Assembly: GCF_905207245.1 (NCBI RefSeq)
Contig: NZ_CAJLKP010000011.1
Coordinates: 1 to 64,000, forward strand
Length of the DNA stretch: 64,000 nucleotides
DNA from: an uncultured Bacteroides sp.
GTDB taxonomy: Bacteria > Bacteroidota > Bacteroidia > Bacteroidales > Bacteroidaceae
Direction: 5' to 3'
Shown piece after piece: positions 24,787 through 34,465 of this stretch. Both the position numbers and the translations under genes were made by a program. The notes beneath the pieces were generated by a model that saw only the letters and a program-made list of their open reading frames with translations, did no database searches and had not been told where the DNA came from. Every line of letters starts with the position of its first letter. Within the stretch, counting starts at the first letter, position 1.

Positions 24787-26433
24787 TTAGTTATACCCCT
24801 CGTTTTGTTCCATTTTTGATGAAGAATTAGCATCGATTACTTTTTGTGGAATAGGCAAGAGTACGTGAAAATCTTGGATACCCAAACCACCATCCCTTTC
24901 ACCAGAAGCAATGTGATTATATTTTCTTGTTCTTTCTACTAATTTATTAGTTCGAACTAACGTTTCTCTTCTAAGCTCTTCTGTTACTAATTCTCGCGCA
25001 CGTTCATCTAAAATGAAATCTAACGTAACATCCCCAGCGGTGATTACTGAAGCATTTGCCCTTTTACGTACTTCATTTATATAAAACGCAGCGCCATCCG
25101 TTGTGCTGTTATTTCCACATTTATGCAATGCTTCTGCCAAAAGCAAATAAGTGTCTGCTAAACGGAGATATGCTTGGTCGGCATAAGATATTTTCTCTCC
25201 CCATTTCACTTCTTCTTTGAAAGACCACTCCCATTTGCGAGTAGTTGCCCACTGTTGATTGTTTGCTGTCATATACTTAGGATCTGTCTGTGTGTATATA
25301 ATTGTTCCATCCGATTTTTTATATGATCGTCGTATAGCATATTCAGAGCCGCGATCATCATCGGATTCGTAAAGTGTAAAGACCCATGCTGTTATTGATA
25401 CTCTTCCTAATGCACGACCTCCGTATTCAAAGCAGTACGGAATTCCTAATTTAGAATAATCACCACCCCAAGTGGCCTTCATTGTATTGGCATATTGCCC
25501 CTTCAAACTCTGCACCTCTGAATTAGGGAAAGCCCATAAAGTTTCTGTGTTTCCTTGTGAAGGCAAAACATTTCCATTATAAAATTGATCCATAAAAGGA
25601 CAACCGGGTTCGTCTTTTTTTACACCGAATCGATTCTTGATCAGTGCAAAATTAGTATTTTTGATTACACTCATAGCTTTATCTTTAGCTTCTTCATTCC
25701 TATTTTGCCATAAATATAATTCTGTAAGATAATGTTGTGCAATCACTTTCGATAAGCGGCTGACATCCTGTGCATTATCGGGAAGGTATTGCTCGGCGAA
25801 GAGCAAATCTTTTTCCATTTGCTCTTGAACAACAGATACAGGAGTTCTTTCCCAATCGTCTCTATAATTGCCTCCTGTTATTTCATCTAGTGATAAAGGG
25901 ACATCACCAAAAGTGAGAACTAGATGCCGGTAAGCCCATGCACGAATCAATTTAGCATGTGCAATTATCTCATTTTTCCTAGCCAAATTTTCTTCCTCCG
26001 AACTTCCTTCCCAGTTTACATTTGAATTTTCCGCTCTGCTGATTACCGTGTTGGCACTATTTATAGCACTATATAGAATTAAGAATAAGCCGGAATTGCC
26101 AAATTGGTCACCGTTCAAGATTTGCATTTCTGAATTAATAAGTAGCGGGTCGTATATGTTTAAGCCACTCAACCAACTCAAGTTAGCATTTGCCCATGCC
26201 ACATCTGTTCCCACTTTCCATACAAATCCTAATTCCGCAGATTGGATTTTGTCTTGCCTTTCCTGCCTTGGGAACTCAAGTAATGCGTTTTTAGCCATTT
26301 GAAAGCCGGTATAAGTTGTGAAAAGTTCATCTGCAAAAACTTGATCTTTCGGACTTTCTTTCAAAAAATTGTCTTCATTACATCCCGTAAGTATAGTGAT
26401 GAATGATAAAATTATAAAGCTTATTTTTTTCAT
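24787..26433 (-). CDS. SusD/RagB-family glycan-binding lipoprotein
   Basis: This 548-residue outer-membrane lipoprotein has a lipobox in MKKISFIILSFITILTGCNE. It opens with the SusD pattern FLKESPKDQVFADELFTTYT, has TPR-like helices (ARKNEIIAHAKLIRAWAYRH) and ends with the conserved RARELVTEELRRETLVRTN and the closing LLPIPQKVIDAN. It caps the SusC barrel and captures oligosaccharides at the cell surface. It lies 12 bases downstream of susC, so the two form one unit. Ligand specificity cannot be read from sequence. Confidence 0.93.
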   Translation of the reverse strand: MKKISFIILSFITILTGCNEDNFLKESPKDQVFADELFTTYTGFQMAKNALLEFPRQERQDKIQSAELGFVWKVGTDVAWANANLSWLSGLNIYDPLLINSEMQILNGDQFGNSGLFLILYSAINSANTVISRAENSNVNWEGSSEEENLARKNEIIAHAKLIRAWAYRHLVLTFGDVPLSLDEITGGNYRDDWERTPVSVVQEQMEKDLLFAEQYLPDNAQDVSRLSKVIAQHYLTELYLWQNRNEEAKDKAMSVIKNTNFALIKNRFGVKKDEPGCPFMDQFYNGNVLPSQGNTETLWAFPNSEVQSLKGQYANTMKATWGGDYSKLGIPYCFEYGGRALGRVSITAWVFTLYESDDDRGSEYAIRRSYKKSDGTIIYTQTDPKYMTANNQQWATTRKWEWSFKEEVKWGEKISYADQAYLRLADTYLLLAEALHKCGNNSTTDGAAFYINEVRKRANASVITAGDVTLDFILDERARELVTEELRRETLVRTNKLVERTRKYNHIASGERDGGLGIQDFHVLLPIPQKVIDANSSSKMEQNEGYN

Positions 26434-26445
26434 GTCATTCAGTAT

Positions 26446-29442
26446 TTATAAATTAAAGCGTAATCCAAATATATAAGCTCGAGTAGCTGGTATTCCATAA
26501 TCTGCAGATAACTCAGGATCAAGACCTACAAAACTGGTTATAGTCACTGTGTTTTTAGCATTAAAATACAATTCAAGATTCCTCATGCCCACTTTTTGAA
26601 CAAGATTCTGTGGCAACTTATATGACAATGTGATGTCATTTAATCTCCAATAGCTCGCATCGTTCACATCACCATAAAACATAATTCCATAGGGGTTTGA
26701 ATCACTTCTATTAGCCGGATAGGTATTTATTGGATTATCATTTGTCCACCATTCTCTGTATCTAGTATTACTTTGACCATCAAAGTATGTGTTTAAAAAA
26801 TCGGTTTTTCTGGTAATTCCCTGTACGGTAGTAATTAAAAAACTTAATGATAAATTCTTGTATTTAAACGTATTTGTTAACCCACCAAACCATTTTGGAT
26901 CTTTATAACCTACGATTTGTCTGTCTTCTGGAGTAAGAGTTCCATTACCATCGACATCTTTTACCTTTACATCTCCGGGCTTTGCTGTTGGCATGTGCGA
27001 ATTTTGTATGTCGTCAGTTTCTTGCCAAATTCCATCAAAGACATAACCATACCATACATTGATAGGTTTTCCTATAAACCAGGAATTTCCAAGATTATCC
27101 ATCGGATTTCCATTACTTTCGTAAAGACCAACATCTACAATTTTATTTTTTGAATGAGAAATGTTAAGATCTGTTGTCCAAGAGAAATTTCTATTTTTTA
27201 TATTATCAGATGACAATGAGAACTCAACGCCCCTATTCTTGGTTTTACCAATATTTTGCCTGATACTGTTAGCTCCATTAATTTGCGGAATGACTTTATT
27301 TAATAATAGATCCGATGTCCTAGAGAAAAAAGTATCAAAAGTACCAATTAATCTACCTTTAAAAATAGAAAAATCAAATCCTATATTAAATGATTTTGTA
27401 GTTTCCCAACTCAAGGTTGGATCCGCTAATTTGCTAGGATAATATCCTATTAATGTATTTTTTTCGTCGTCCAAGTAGTTTTGATTAGCCATTCCGGCAA
27501 GTGAAGAATATGCGCCTATTGCCTGATTACCGTTATGACCATAAGAAAAGCGCAATTTCAATTGATCTAACCATTGGATCTTCTTAATAAACTTCTCTTG
27601 ATCCATATTCCATCCAAACGCAAAAGAAGGAAACAAACCGAATTTAGAATCGGAACCAAAGGCGGAAAATCCATCTCTACGGAGTGTGAATGTAAACAGA
27701 TATTTACTATTATAGTTATAGTTCAACCTAAACATTTGAGAAATGGATGATACTTGACTATATGAATCGGAAGGCGACCAAGCTGTGGCTAACTTTTGTT
27801 GATAATATGTAAGAAGGTCACTTGGGAATCCGGTTCCATCTATAGAATGATTTTTATTTGTCGTTCTTTCTGCACCGTAAAGAGCTGTTAAATCAAAATT
27901 GTTTAATCCAAAGCTGCGCTTGTAATTAATGATATTCTCTATAAGCCACCCTTCCTTATAAGTATTAGAATTAGACCCACGTCCATTAACTTTAATACCA
28001 GCTAAAGTATTTCTTCCTCTATAACCCTCAGTTATACTGTTTCTGAAATTATAAGCAGCATTCAATTTGTAAGCCAGTCCTTTTATAAAAGAAGGCGTTA
28101 TTTCAATATAATTATTTGTTATAACAGATCTCGTTACAACTTCCTTTTGGAAATTGAGATAATCCAAAGGATTAGTAACGTTGGTAACCTCAGATATAGG
28201 GTGAAAATTTATAGAACCATCCTCATTGTAAGGAGTTGCCAATGGATTCATTTTTAAGGTTTCTTGAATGTTTGCTTTTTCCCCCTTTGCACGATAATAA
28301 CCCAATTGCGTGTTAGTACCGATCCTTAACCATGAGTTAATTTTACTATCCAAGTTTATTCTAAATGTGTAACGGTCAAAATTATCGTTTATGGCAATAC
28401 CCTTCACTTTTCCTAAAGAACCGGCAAAATAATATCTGGTAGCTTCAGATCCCCCTGATACAGAAATGTTATGTTGATGTCTTTGCCCTAATTGCATAGC
28501 CAGATCAAGCCAATCTGTATCAATGCCTTTTTCATAATTTTCAATTTGACTAGGATAAAAATGCTGTAATCCATATCTCTCTTTTTTTAAGTCATAAAAT
28601 TGTTGGGCATTCATCAAGTCAAAGGGCATATACATCTTATCCATACCAAAATATCCGTCATATCCAACTTGCACTTTACCCGCTTCACCTCTTTTGGTAG
28701 TGATTAGTAAAACTCCACTTGCTGCTCTTGCGCCATATATGGCTGCCGAAGAAGCGTCTTTTAACACTTCAATAGATTCAATATCGTTTGGATTTATTTC
28801 TGACAAAGGGTCTGAATAGGGGACGCCGTCTAATATAATTAACGGTTCAGAATTTGCGCTGATGGAATTTTGTCCTCTAACTTGAATTGTAGTCCCTGCC
28901 CCATTGGCCGATGAGGAAGTATTAGTAATTTTTAATCCGGGTATTTTTCCTTGCAATGCCTGACTTATATTTGTTTGAGGCATGTCTTTTAATTGCTCTG
29001 TTCGTATGGAAGTGACGGAGCCTGTTACATCTCTACGCTTTTGTATACCATATCCAACAACAACTACCTCATCCAACATTTCCGTATCTTCTGTTAGTGT
29101 AAGGGTTAGCGATTTTCCCGCTACTGCTTTTGCGGTCAGAGTTTTATACCCTATATATGATATTTCTAGTAAAGAGTTCGCCTCTACTTCTATTGAAAAC
29201 TTACCCTCAATATCTGTAATAGTACCATTGGGTGTCCCTTTTTCCTTTACTGTGGCACCAACTACAGGTTCACCTTTTGTATCTACAACTTTACCTGTAA
29301 TCTTATCTTTTGTTGATTCTTTTACGGTTGCATTTTTCAGATTAAGATTAACTAACTCCGTTCGAGAATACCCCCATGTGTTAGCAAATAACAGCAAGCA
29401 CAAGAGTAGCAAAGTAGAACGCCACTTAAAAATGTATTTCAT
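26446..29442 (-). CDS. SusC-like TonB-dependent outer-membrane transporter
   Basis: I start it at the Met at 29442, because the sequence after it (MKYIFKWRSTLLLLCLLLFA) is a normal signal peptide; a Met at 29487 would add 15 unlikely residues. A carboxypeptidase-regulatory-like beta domain follows (ITGKVVDTKGEPVVGATVKE). Next come the TonB-box-like EMLDEVVVVGYG, the plug domain (RGQNSISANSEPLIILDGVP) and the C-terminal 22-strand barrel ending in RAYIFGLRFNL. It imports glycan fragments with the SusD protein downstream, using TonB energy. The 5' region (29443-29773) is long and without a gene, fitting a separate promoter after the terminator at 29774-29828. Confidence 0.93.
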   Translation of the reverse strand: MKYIFKWRSTLLLLCLLLFANTWGYSRTELVNLNLKNATVKESTKDKITGKVVDTKGEPVVGATVKEKGTPNGTITDIEGKFSIEVEANSLLEISYIGYKTLTAKAVAGKSLTLTLTEDTEMLDEVVVVGYGIQKRRDVTGSVTSIRTEQLKDMPQTNISQALQGKIPGLKITNTSSSANGAGTTIQVRGQNSISANSEPLIILDGVPYSDPLSEINPNDIESIEVLKDASSAAIYGARAASGVLLITTKRGEAGKVQVGYDGYFGMDKMYMPFDLMNAQQFYDLKKERYGLQHFYPSQIENYEKGIDTDWLDLAMQLGQRHQHNISVSGGSEATRYYFAGSLGKVKGIAINDNFDRYTFRINLDSKINSWLRIGTNTQLGYYRAKGEKANIQETLKMNPLATPYNEDGSINFHPISEVTNVTNPLDYLNFQKEVVTRSVITNNYIEITPSFIKGLAYKLNAAYNFRNSITEGYRGRNTLAGIKVNGRGSNSNTYKEGWLIENIINYKRSFGLNNFDLTALYGAERTTNKNHSIDGTGFPSDLLTYYQQKLATAWSPSDSYSQVSSISQMFRLNYNYNSKYLFTFTLRRDGFSAFGSDSKFGLFPSFAFGWNMDQEKFIKKIQWLDQLKLRFSYGHNGNQAIGAYSSLAGMANQNYLDDEKNTLIGYYPSKLADPTLSWETTKSFNIGFDFSIFKGRLIGTFDTFFSRTSDLLLNKVIPQINGANSIRQNIGKTKNRGVEFSLSSDNIKNRNFSWTTDLNISHSKNKIVDVGLYESNGNPMDNLGNSWFIGKPINVWYGYVFDGIWQETDDIQNSHMPTAKPGDVKVKDVDGNGTLTPEDRQIVGYKDPKWFGGLTNTFKYKNLSLSFLITTVQGITRKTDFLNTYFDGQSNTRYREWWTNDNPINTYPANRSDSNPYGIMFYGDVNDASYWRLNDITLSYKLPQNLVQKVGMRNLELYFNAKNTVTITSFVGLDPELSADYGIPATRAYIFGLRFNL

Positions 29443-29773
29443 CAAGCATATATGCTCAAAATCAATTAGCAAATTCTTGTTTTTCATAAGTTATAAGATG
29501 CGATTAAGATTCTTGTTTTAATATTATACTCACACGTTGCTTTTCTTTTTAAAAGCTGGCTTTACTCTTATCTTGAGTAATTTACCGATTCATTTACTAT
29601 GTTTCCATGATTCTATAATTTAAAGTTAATGTTTTTTTCATTGATTATAATTATACCATTTTTTATGATATACTCTCAGCACACTTTCTTTTTAATGGAC
29701 TATTGAATAAAATATAGATACTTTCTTTTCAAATACACCTTCGGTTAGAAACCTATTTACGGAAGTCGGATTT
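29443..29773 (-). other. susC leader region, no gene
   Basis: This A+T-rich stretch between the susC start and the hairpin after GH106 must hold the susC promoter and regulator site. I find no exact minus-strand TAnnTTTG box; the nearest is CAAATACA on the plus strand near 29734. An AraC site is expected here but not identified. Confidence 0.4.
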
Positions 29774-29828
29774 AAAACCAACGAGAATCGAAAAAGTAAT
29801 GAGAATTATTTGGGGGCTCGTTGGTTTT
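29774..29828 (-). terminator. Terminator hairpin between GH106 and susC
   Basis: AAAACCAACGAG (29774-29785) and CTCGTTGGTTTT (29817-29828) are perfect 12-bp reverse complements around a 31-base loop, with runs of T at the 3' side on either strand. It begins about 20 bases after the GH106 stop, so it probably ends the isomerase-GH106 transcript. Confidence 0.65.
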
Positions 29829-29848
29829 GAAACAATAATCCAATCATT

Positions 29849-32800
29849 TCATTCCAATACTTGAATGATATGTACTGGACCTAATAAACCAGACTCTAAC
29901 AGAGGTGAATCTTTCTTGTAATGAGAGAATGTAGTGAATGTATAACGATTACTCGGACGTTTTTCTCCTTTCAATAACCATCTCGGCCATTGCCTGTTAA
30001 CAATACCATCATTTTCCTTTTGTTCATCCCCGATCAATCGATTTACCCATAAATTGGTCACTTCAATTTTCAACTCATTTTTACCCGATTTTAAGGCATG
30101 AGTAATATCAACCCGCCAAGGAGATGTCCAGATTGTTCCTAAATCTTTTCCATTCAACCAAATCCGGGCAATATTCTTCACAAGTCCTAAATCCAAAAAT
30201 AAAGAACTCGACAAAACATCTTCATAATTAAAACATTTCGTATAAACAGCAGTTCCTGAATAATATTTAATTCCCGAATCTAACTGTTTAGACCAATCTT
30301 GCAAGGTCGGAAATTCGATCTGCTTCGGTCCGCCCCACTTCGGATCAAACGAAACAGACCAAGAACCTTGTAATGACATCAACACTCTCTCCCCTTTTAT
30401 ATTCGTTGATGCAGAAGAAGGTGATAACCGTTTCCCAGAAAAGAAAACGAAATAACTCTGATAAGATGCAAACGATAATTCCATAGAAGTCTGTTTCCCG
30501 TTATCTTTCGAAACCGGTATCAAGGAAATCTTTCCGGTTACAGGATCCCATAAATAAGGTTGTTTACCGAATGAACGAAAATGAGCATACACCGACATGT
30601 CTTTATCCATCCGGTTGGAGACAAAGAAATAATCCACATCATCCATCTGCTTATGAATATATCGAACCATTCCTTGATCAGACATAAAATCAATCGGTAC
30701 TTGCATCTCTCTCAACACCTTTGAAGTCAAATCAAAATCAGGATACAAGTTATCCAGATGATTTTGGATATCTGTTCCCCAAGCAATACGACCTTTACCC
30801 AAAGTATGGAACACCAATCCTTCCGGCATTTTATTTCCGCCCCAAAGATTTTCTGCTGTCTGCTGCAATTTCCGGTCACAATTCGGATAATCTGTTAAAC
30901 CCGGTGTCTGAGAAGGAGGAAGCCCAATCACAACAGCTCCTTCTTTCACCAGTGCTTCTATCTTTTTCAGCAAATCCAAAGTCATCGTCTTAAACGTAGG
31001 TAATACCAACAAACGATATTCCATCCCTGAAGGGAATTTTATTTTTCCATCTTCCACAAAAGCAGAATAAAGCAGACTTGGAGGACAGGCATCAAAATTA
31101 TATTCCCGTTTATCTACCATAAAATCACCTGTCAAGGCCGATTTCGGAGCCCGAAAAACAAAAGGGGCCTCTTCAGGTGCCAAATAAAGTATATCTGCAA
31201 CTGTTTGTCCTTTTTGTAACAGATACTGGCAACGAGTCACATAGGTATGATAAGCATCCACATATGGCCACCACGTCTGATTACGGTCCCAATGCACTCC
31301 ATGCTTTCCCATAGTCATTCCCGGACGTAAGCTATCCGGTAATGCTTGATGCTGAAATGTATGATAAGTCAATCGATTAATACCCGCCGCAAAAGCCCAG
31401 TCTGTTTGGTTCTTCATAGAAGCGGGATGTTGACGCCAACCATCACCAGACGCCGTAAAAGCTTCCGAAGGGACCACACGTTGCCCTTTGATATTCGCCA
31501 GCGAACTTCCTTCAATGGCACTGAACGATGTATTATAACCTCCCGGACTCCAAAACTCACACATCGGAATATCCGCAGAAGCTCCCAACTCCAAATCCTG
31601 CATAGGATTCATATCATACGGTTCTATGGAGAGTTGCATACCATGCTGATGAGCATAAGCTTTGACAAACAAGGAATGATTTTCCAACATTAATTCCTGC
31701 ATAGTTTGACGTAAATCCCAAAGAAAACGTTCACTGATGTTTTTATCGCCTACAACTACCCCCGCATAAACCGGAAAATAAGGTTGTGAATCATACCCTC
31801 TGCGCTTCTTGAATTCTTCTCTTAACCGAGGACTCCAATTTTGGGTTCCCATTTCCCAACTATCCATGTGCAAAATTTTAATACCTCCAGTCAAAGTTGT
31901 ATCTCTTTCGCCTATAAAATCAAATAAAGCTCCTGTAAACGTACGTAAATGCGCCATCAACGCTGTCGTATCCGTCTTATCGCACTCGAAACCAACGCCT
32001 GGAAGAGGTGCAGGGCGAGTGACAGCTCCATTATTACGTATCCCAAAACGCATAATCATCCATTCTCCAGAAGGAACATCCCAAATAACCGATTCATCCT
32101 TCAATAAAGAAGTCAAATCAATAATCTGATCTACAGAAACAGCATCACCCGGTTCCAACAGTTTATCTTGTTCCTCTCGCGGAATAAACTGTTTTACACC
32201 CGGAACAGAACTATAAGGGCCCCGATAATACAGGGCTTTTTCCTCTATATCCTTAATAGAGACCTTACTGTTTGTTGCCGGAAAAGCCAAAACAGCCACA
32301 TCTTCATAATAATCGAGCCATCTTTTTTTCAATTCCAGTGTAAACTTCCCTTCACCAAAAAAAGGATGTTTAGGCAAAGGTTTCTTTAAAGCGATTGTCT
32401 GCTTACTGCCACCGGTTACTCTGGTAACAGAAGAAACCAGATGTCGCATTGATTCTTCGCCTTTTACCCATGGACCACCACTGCCTGTCCAGCCCGGTCC
32501 GATTCCCAAAATCATACTAATCCCCAAGCGTTCACATTCCTTGACTGCATGTTTAAAGCAGTCTTTCCATTCCGGACTTAAGAAATCCACGTTACCACGA
32601 GGTATGCCGTCATTGACTTCCAAAAAGACTACAGACCCGATTCCTGCTTGTTTCATAGACTCTAAATCTTTAGTCATACCTTCTTTGGAAAGGTTTCCAT
32701 CCATAAAATACCAATAAACGCCTGGCCTTGCCGATTCTGGAGGAGAGACAAACATACGTTTCATTTCTTTCAGTTCCTCGGCACTTACCCAATGATTTAT

Positions 32801-32851
32801 ACCTGATAGGAACAAACCGGTAGCAAGCAAAGTATATTTTAACAAATTCAT
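29849..32851 (-). CDS. GH106 alpha-L-rhamnosidase
   Basis: This 1000-residue protein has a signal peptide (MNLLKYTLLATGLFLSG up to VSAEE). The GH106 opening PPESARPGVYWYFMDGNLSK, with GMTKDLESMKQAGIGSVVFL and LGIGPGWTGSGGPWV, is diagnostic. Later blocks include HMDSWEMGTQNWSPRLREEF, SIEPYDMNPMQDLELGASAD and AEAFTASGDGWRQHP. A C-terminal jelly-roll domain (ARIWLNGKDLGTIWTSPWRV) is typical. GH106 enzymes release alpha-L-rhamnose with inversion, needing calcium. Together with rhaM this shows rhamnose is a component of the target. It lies 19 bases after the isomerase-like gene. Confidence 0.92.
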   Translation of the reverse strand: MNLLKYTLLATGLFLSGINHWVSAEELKEMKRMFVSPPESARPGVYWYFMDGNLSKEGMTKDLESMKQAGIGSVVFLEVNDGIPRGNVDFLSPEWKDCFKHAVKECERLGISMILGIGPGWTGSGGPWVKGEESMRHLVSSVTRVTGGSKQTIALKKPLPKHPFFGEGKFTLELKKRWLDYYEDVAVLAFPATNSKVSIKDIEEKALYYRGPYSSVPGVKQFIPREEQDKLLEPGDAVSVDQIIDLTSLLKDESVIWDVPSGEWMIMRFGIRNNGAVTRPAPLPGVGFECDKTDTTALMAHLRTFTGALFDFIGERDTTLTGGIKILHMDSWEMGTQNWSPRLREEFKKRRGYDSQPYFPVYAGVVVGDKNISERFLWDLRQTMQELMLENHSLFVKAYAHQHGMQLSIEPYDMNPMQDLELGASADIPMCEFWSPGGYNTSFSAIEGSSLANIKGQRVVPSEAFTASGDGWRQHPASMKNQTDWAFAAGINRLTYHTFQHQALPDSLRPGMTMGKHGVHWDRNQTWWPYVDAYHTYVTRCQYLLQKGQTVADILYLAPEEAPFVFRAPKSALTGDFMVDKREYNFDACPPSLLYSAFVEDGKIKFPSGMEYRLLVLPTFKTMTLDLLKKIEALVKEGAVVIGLPPSQTPGLTDYPNCDRKLQQTAENLWGGNKMPEGLVFHTLGKGRIAWGTDIQNHLDNLYPDFDLTSKVLREMQVPIDFMSDQGMVRYIHKQMDDVDYFFVSNRMDKDMSVYAHFRSFGKQPYLWDPVTGKISLIPVSKDNGKQTSMELSFASYQSYFVFFSGKRLSPSSASTNIKGERVLMSLQGSWSVSFDPKWGGPKQIEFPTLQDWSKQLDSGIKYYSGTAVYTKCFNYEDVLSSSLFLDLGLVKNIARIWLNGKDLGTIWTSPWRVDITHALKSGKNELKIEVTNLWVNRLIGDEQKENDGIVNRQWPRWLLKGEKRPSNRYTFTTFSHYKKDSPLLESGLLGPVHIIQVLE

Positions 32852-32870
32852 ACGTTTCGGTTTTACTTTT

Positions 32871-34295
32871 TTATTTCACTTCTACACAAGAGATATTCAA
32901 TAGACTTGCCAATTTCTTTATCTTACTGGCAACATGTCCGATTCCGATAGCACAATGATGTGAAGGACCAGCTTTACTCCAATTATTTATAAATGAACGG
33001 ACACCACAAGCAAAGCGATACCGACTGTTGGTATTTCCAATTTGCAAAATAGGGCCAGGAACGGATTCGCCTTCTGCGACCAACAGAAACAATCCGTCTT
33101 TCCCTTCACAAACCGACAATAATGTAACGGCTCCATGCCGAACCGTCATTTGAATAGACAAACCCTTACCAGGCTTTCCATGATAGATCGGAAGAGGAAC
33201 CAGTTTGACCCGTCCTTCCGCCATGGTGAAATGAGCAGGTCCGTCGTGCCCTAACAGAACTACATCTTCCTTAAAATCGAGGGCATATAATTCTGAAAAT
33301 GAACCTCCGGCATTCAATAGAGACATAATCTTCATGGCTTGCACGTTCTTAATCTCACATTCTCCCGCAACTGGAATAGCTTTCCCTGTCAATAAAGTAT
33401 TACCAGCAATAACCGAAGTGACAATATTCTCATAATCATTCCCGGCAAAGCCTTCATAATAATATGCCATTGAACCTAAATGATGTACTTCAACCAATTT
33501 ATCTAAGGCAACAGATGTCCTGGCTGTCCGGACCAACTCACTTTCTTCACACTCACTAACCACATCAAAACGCTCCCGGAACTCTGCTAATTTCTGTTTC
33601 ACTTCATCCGAAGTAATGGCATCTCGATAAGCTTTTAGCTCACACATTTCCAGCAACTCGATATGAGTCCCAAATGTAGAAGACTGTAAAGTCAAATCAG
33701 AATAAACATCTAGCATACCACCATAATAATGTCCTAATACGCCCATCCGATTATTTTGCATTCCTTTCTTGGCAACAGCCGCCTCCAACCATTCCCTTAA
33801 TTCCGTCCAAACGTATGCCTCATCCCAATAACCCGTAATGATTTCATAATGAATACCGGAACGGTTGAATACATTCGAAACCTCAGGGATTGAACAAGCC
33901 TGGCAATTTGCCAGCCATTCGCCGGTCATCAAACCTCTATCGCCTAAACTATTCAGATAAGCATAATCAATACAAGACGTCGGTTGTATATTCAATAATA
34001 GTACAGGAATCTTTAATCGTTGTACTAAAGGCAAAACCGTAGATGAAAGGGCATACGTTGAAATATATACTAACAATACATCAATGGACTTCCGTCTCAA
34101 CTCATTGACAATAGCTATTGCTTTTTCGGGCTCATCCACCATTCCACCATCCACAATACAAACATGTTCCTGTTCCAATTGCTTTGCTATTTGCTTTTGA
34201 TAGCCACACAAACGTTCATATAGTCCGGGGAACTGTGCCCAATACGTATTCAACCCTACTCCAACCAGTCCTGCATAAACCGTTTTATCTTCCAT
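32871..34295 (-). CDS. L-fucose/L-arabinose isomerase-like protein
   Basis: The start is set at the ATG at 34295 (MEDKTVYAGLVGVGLNTYWAQ); an upstream Met at 34397 adds a poor leader. The 474-residue product has no signal, so it is cytoplasmic. It shows the fold signs of the arabinose/fucose isomerase superfamily: VCIVDGGMVDEPEKA, IDVLLVYISTYALSSTVLPL, MGVLGHYYGGMLDVYSDLT, a possible metal-site Glu in AYYYEGFAGND and VVLLGHDGPAHFTMAEGRV, and a closing His-rich GPSHHCAIGIGHVASKI. In a rhamnose-linked operon it could isomerise a sugar released here (fucose, rhamnose or L-galactose), but its substrate is unknown. It is the first gene of the locus. Confidence 0.75.
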   Translation of the reverse strand: MEDKTVYAGLVGVGLNTYWAQFPGLYERLCGYQKQIAKQLEQEHVCIVDGGMVDEPEKAIAIVNELRRKSIDVLLVYISTYALSSTVLPLVQRLKIPVLLLNIQPTSCIDYAYLNSLGDRGLMTGEWLANCQACSIPEVSNVFNRSGIHYEIITGYWDEAYVWTELREWLEAAVAKKGMQNNRMGVLGHYYGGMLDVYSDLTLQSSTFGTHIELLEMCELKAYRDAITSDEVKQKLAEFRERFDVVSECEESELVRTARTSVALDKLVEVHHLGSMAYYYEGFAGNDYENIVTSVIAGNTLLTGKAIPVAGECEIKNVQAMKIMSLLNAGGSFSELYALDFKEDVVLLGHDGPAHFTMAEGRVKLVPLPIYHGKPGKGLSIQMTVRHGAVTLLSVCEGKDGLFLLVAEGESVPGPILQIGNTNSRYRFACGVRSFINNWSKAGPSHHCAIGIGHVASKIKKLASLLNISCVEVK

Positions 34296-34465
34296 ATTTA
34301 TCTCATTTTTATATTGTCTATAATCTATTTGCAAATTTGCCTTTTTTAAATCAATTTCATTTGTATTTATTGACTTGAAATATATTAAAAATGACACATT
34401 TTTCTGATGACAGGTATTTTCACTTCATAACGTAAGATTGTCATTTCTAAAATATTAACTTTTAT
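34296..34465. other. Upstream region of the isomerase operon
   Basis: A+T-rich sequence between the first gene of the locus and the IS left end. It should contain the operon promoter, but I find no exact TAnnTTTG box on the minus strand. The IS insertion may have cut off the original upstream control region. Confidence 0.4.

Noticed and set aside
12134..34295. Ulvan utilization locus
   Set aside because: Rhamnose, uronate and xylose enzymes fit, but ulvan is sulfated and no sulfatase or anaerobic sulfatase maturase is present.
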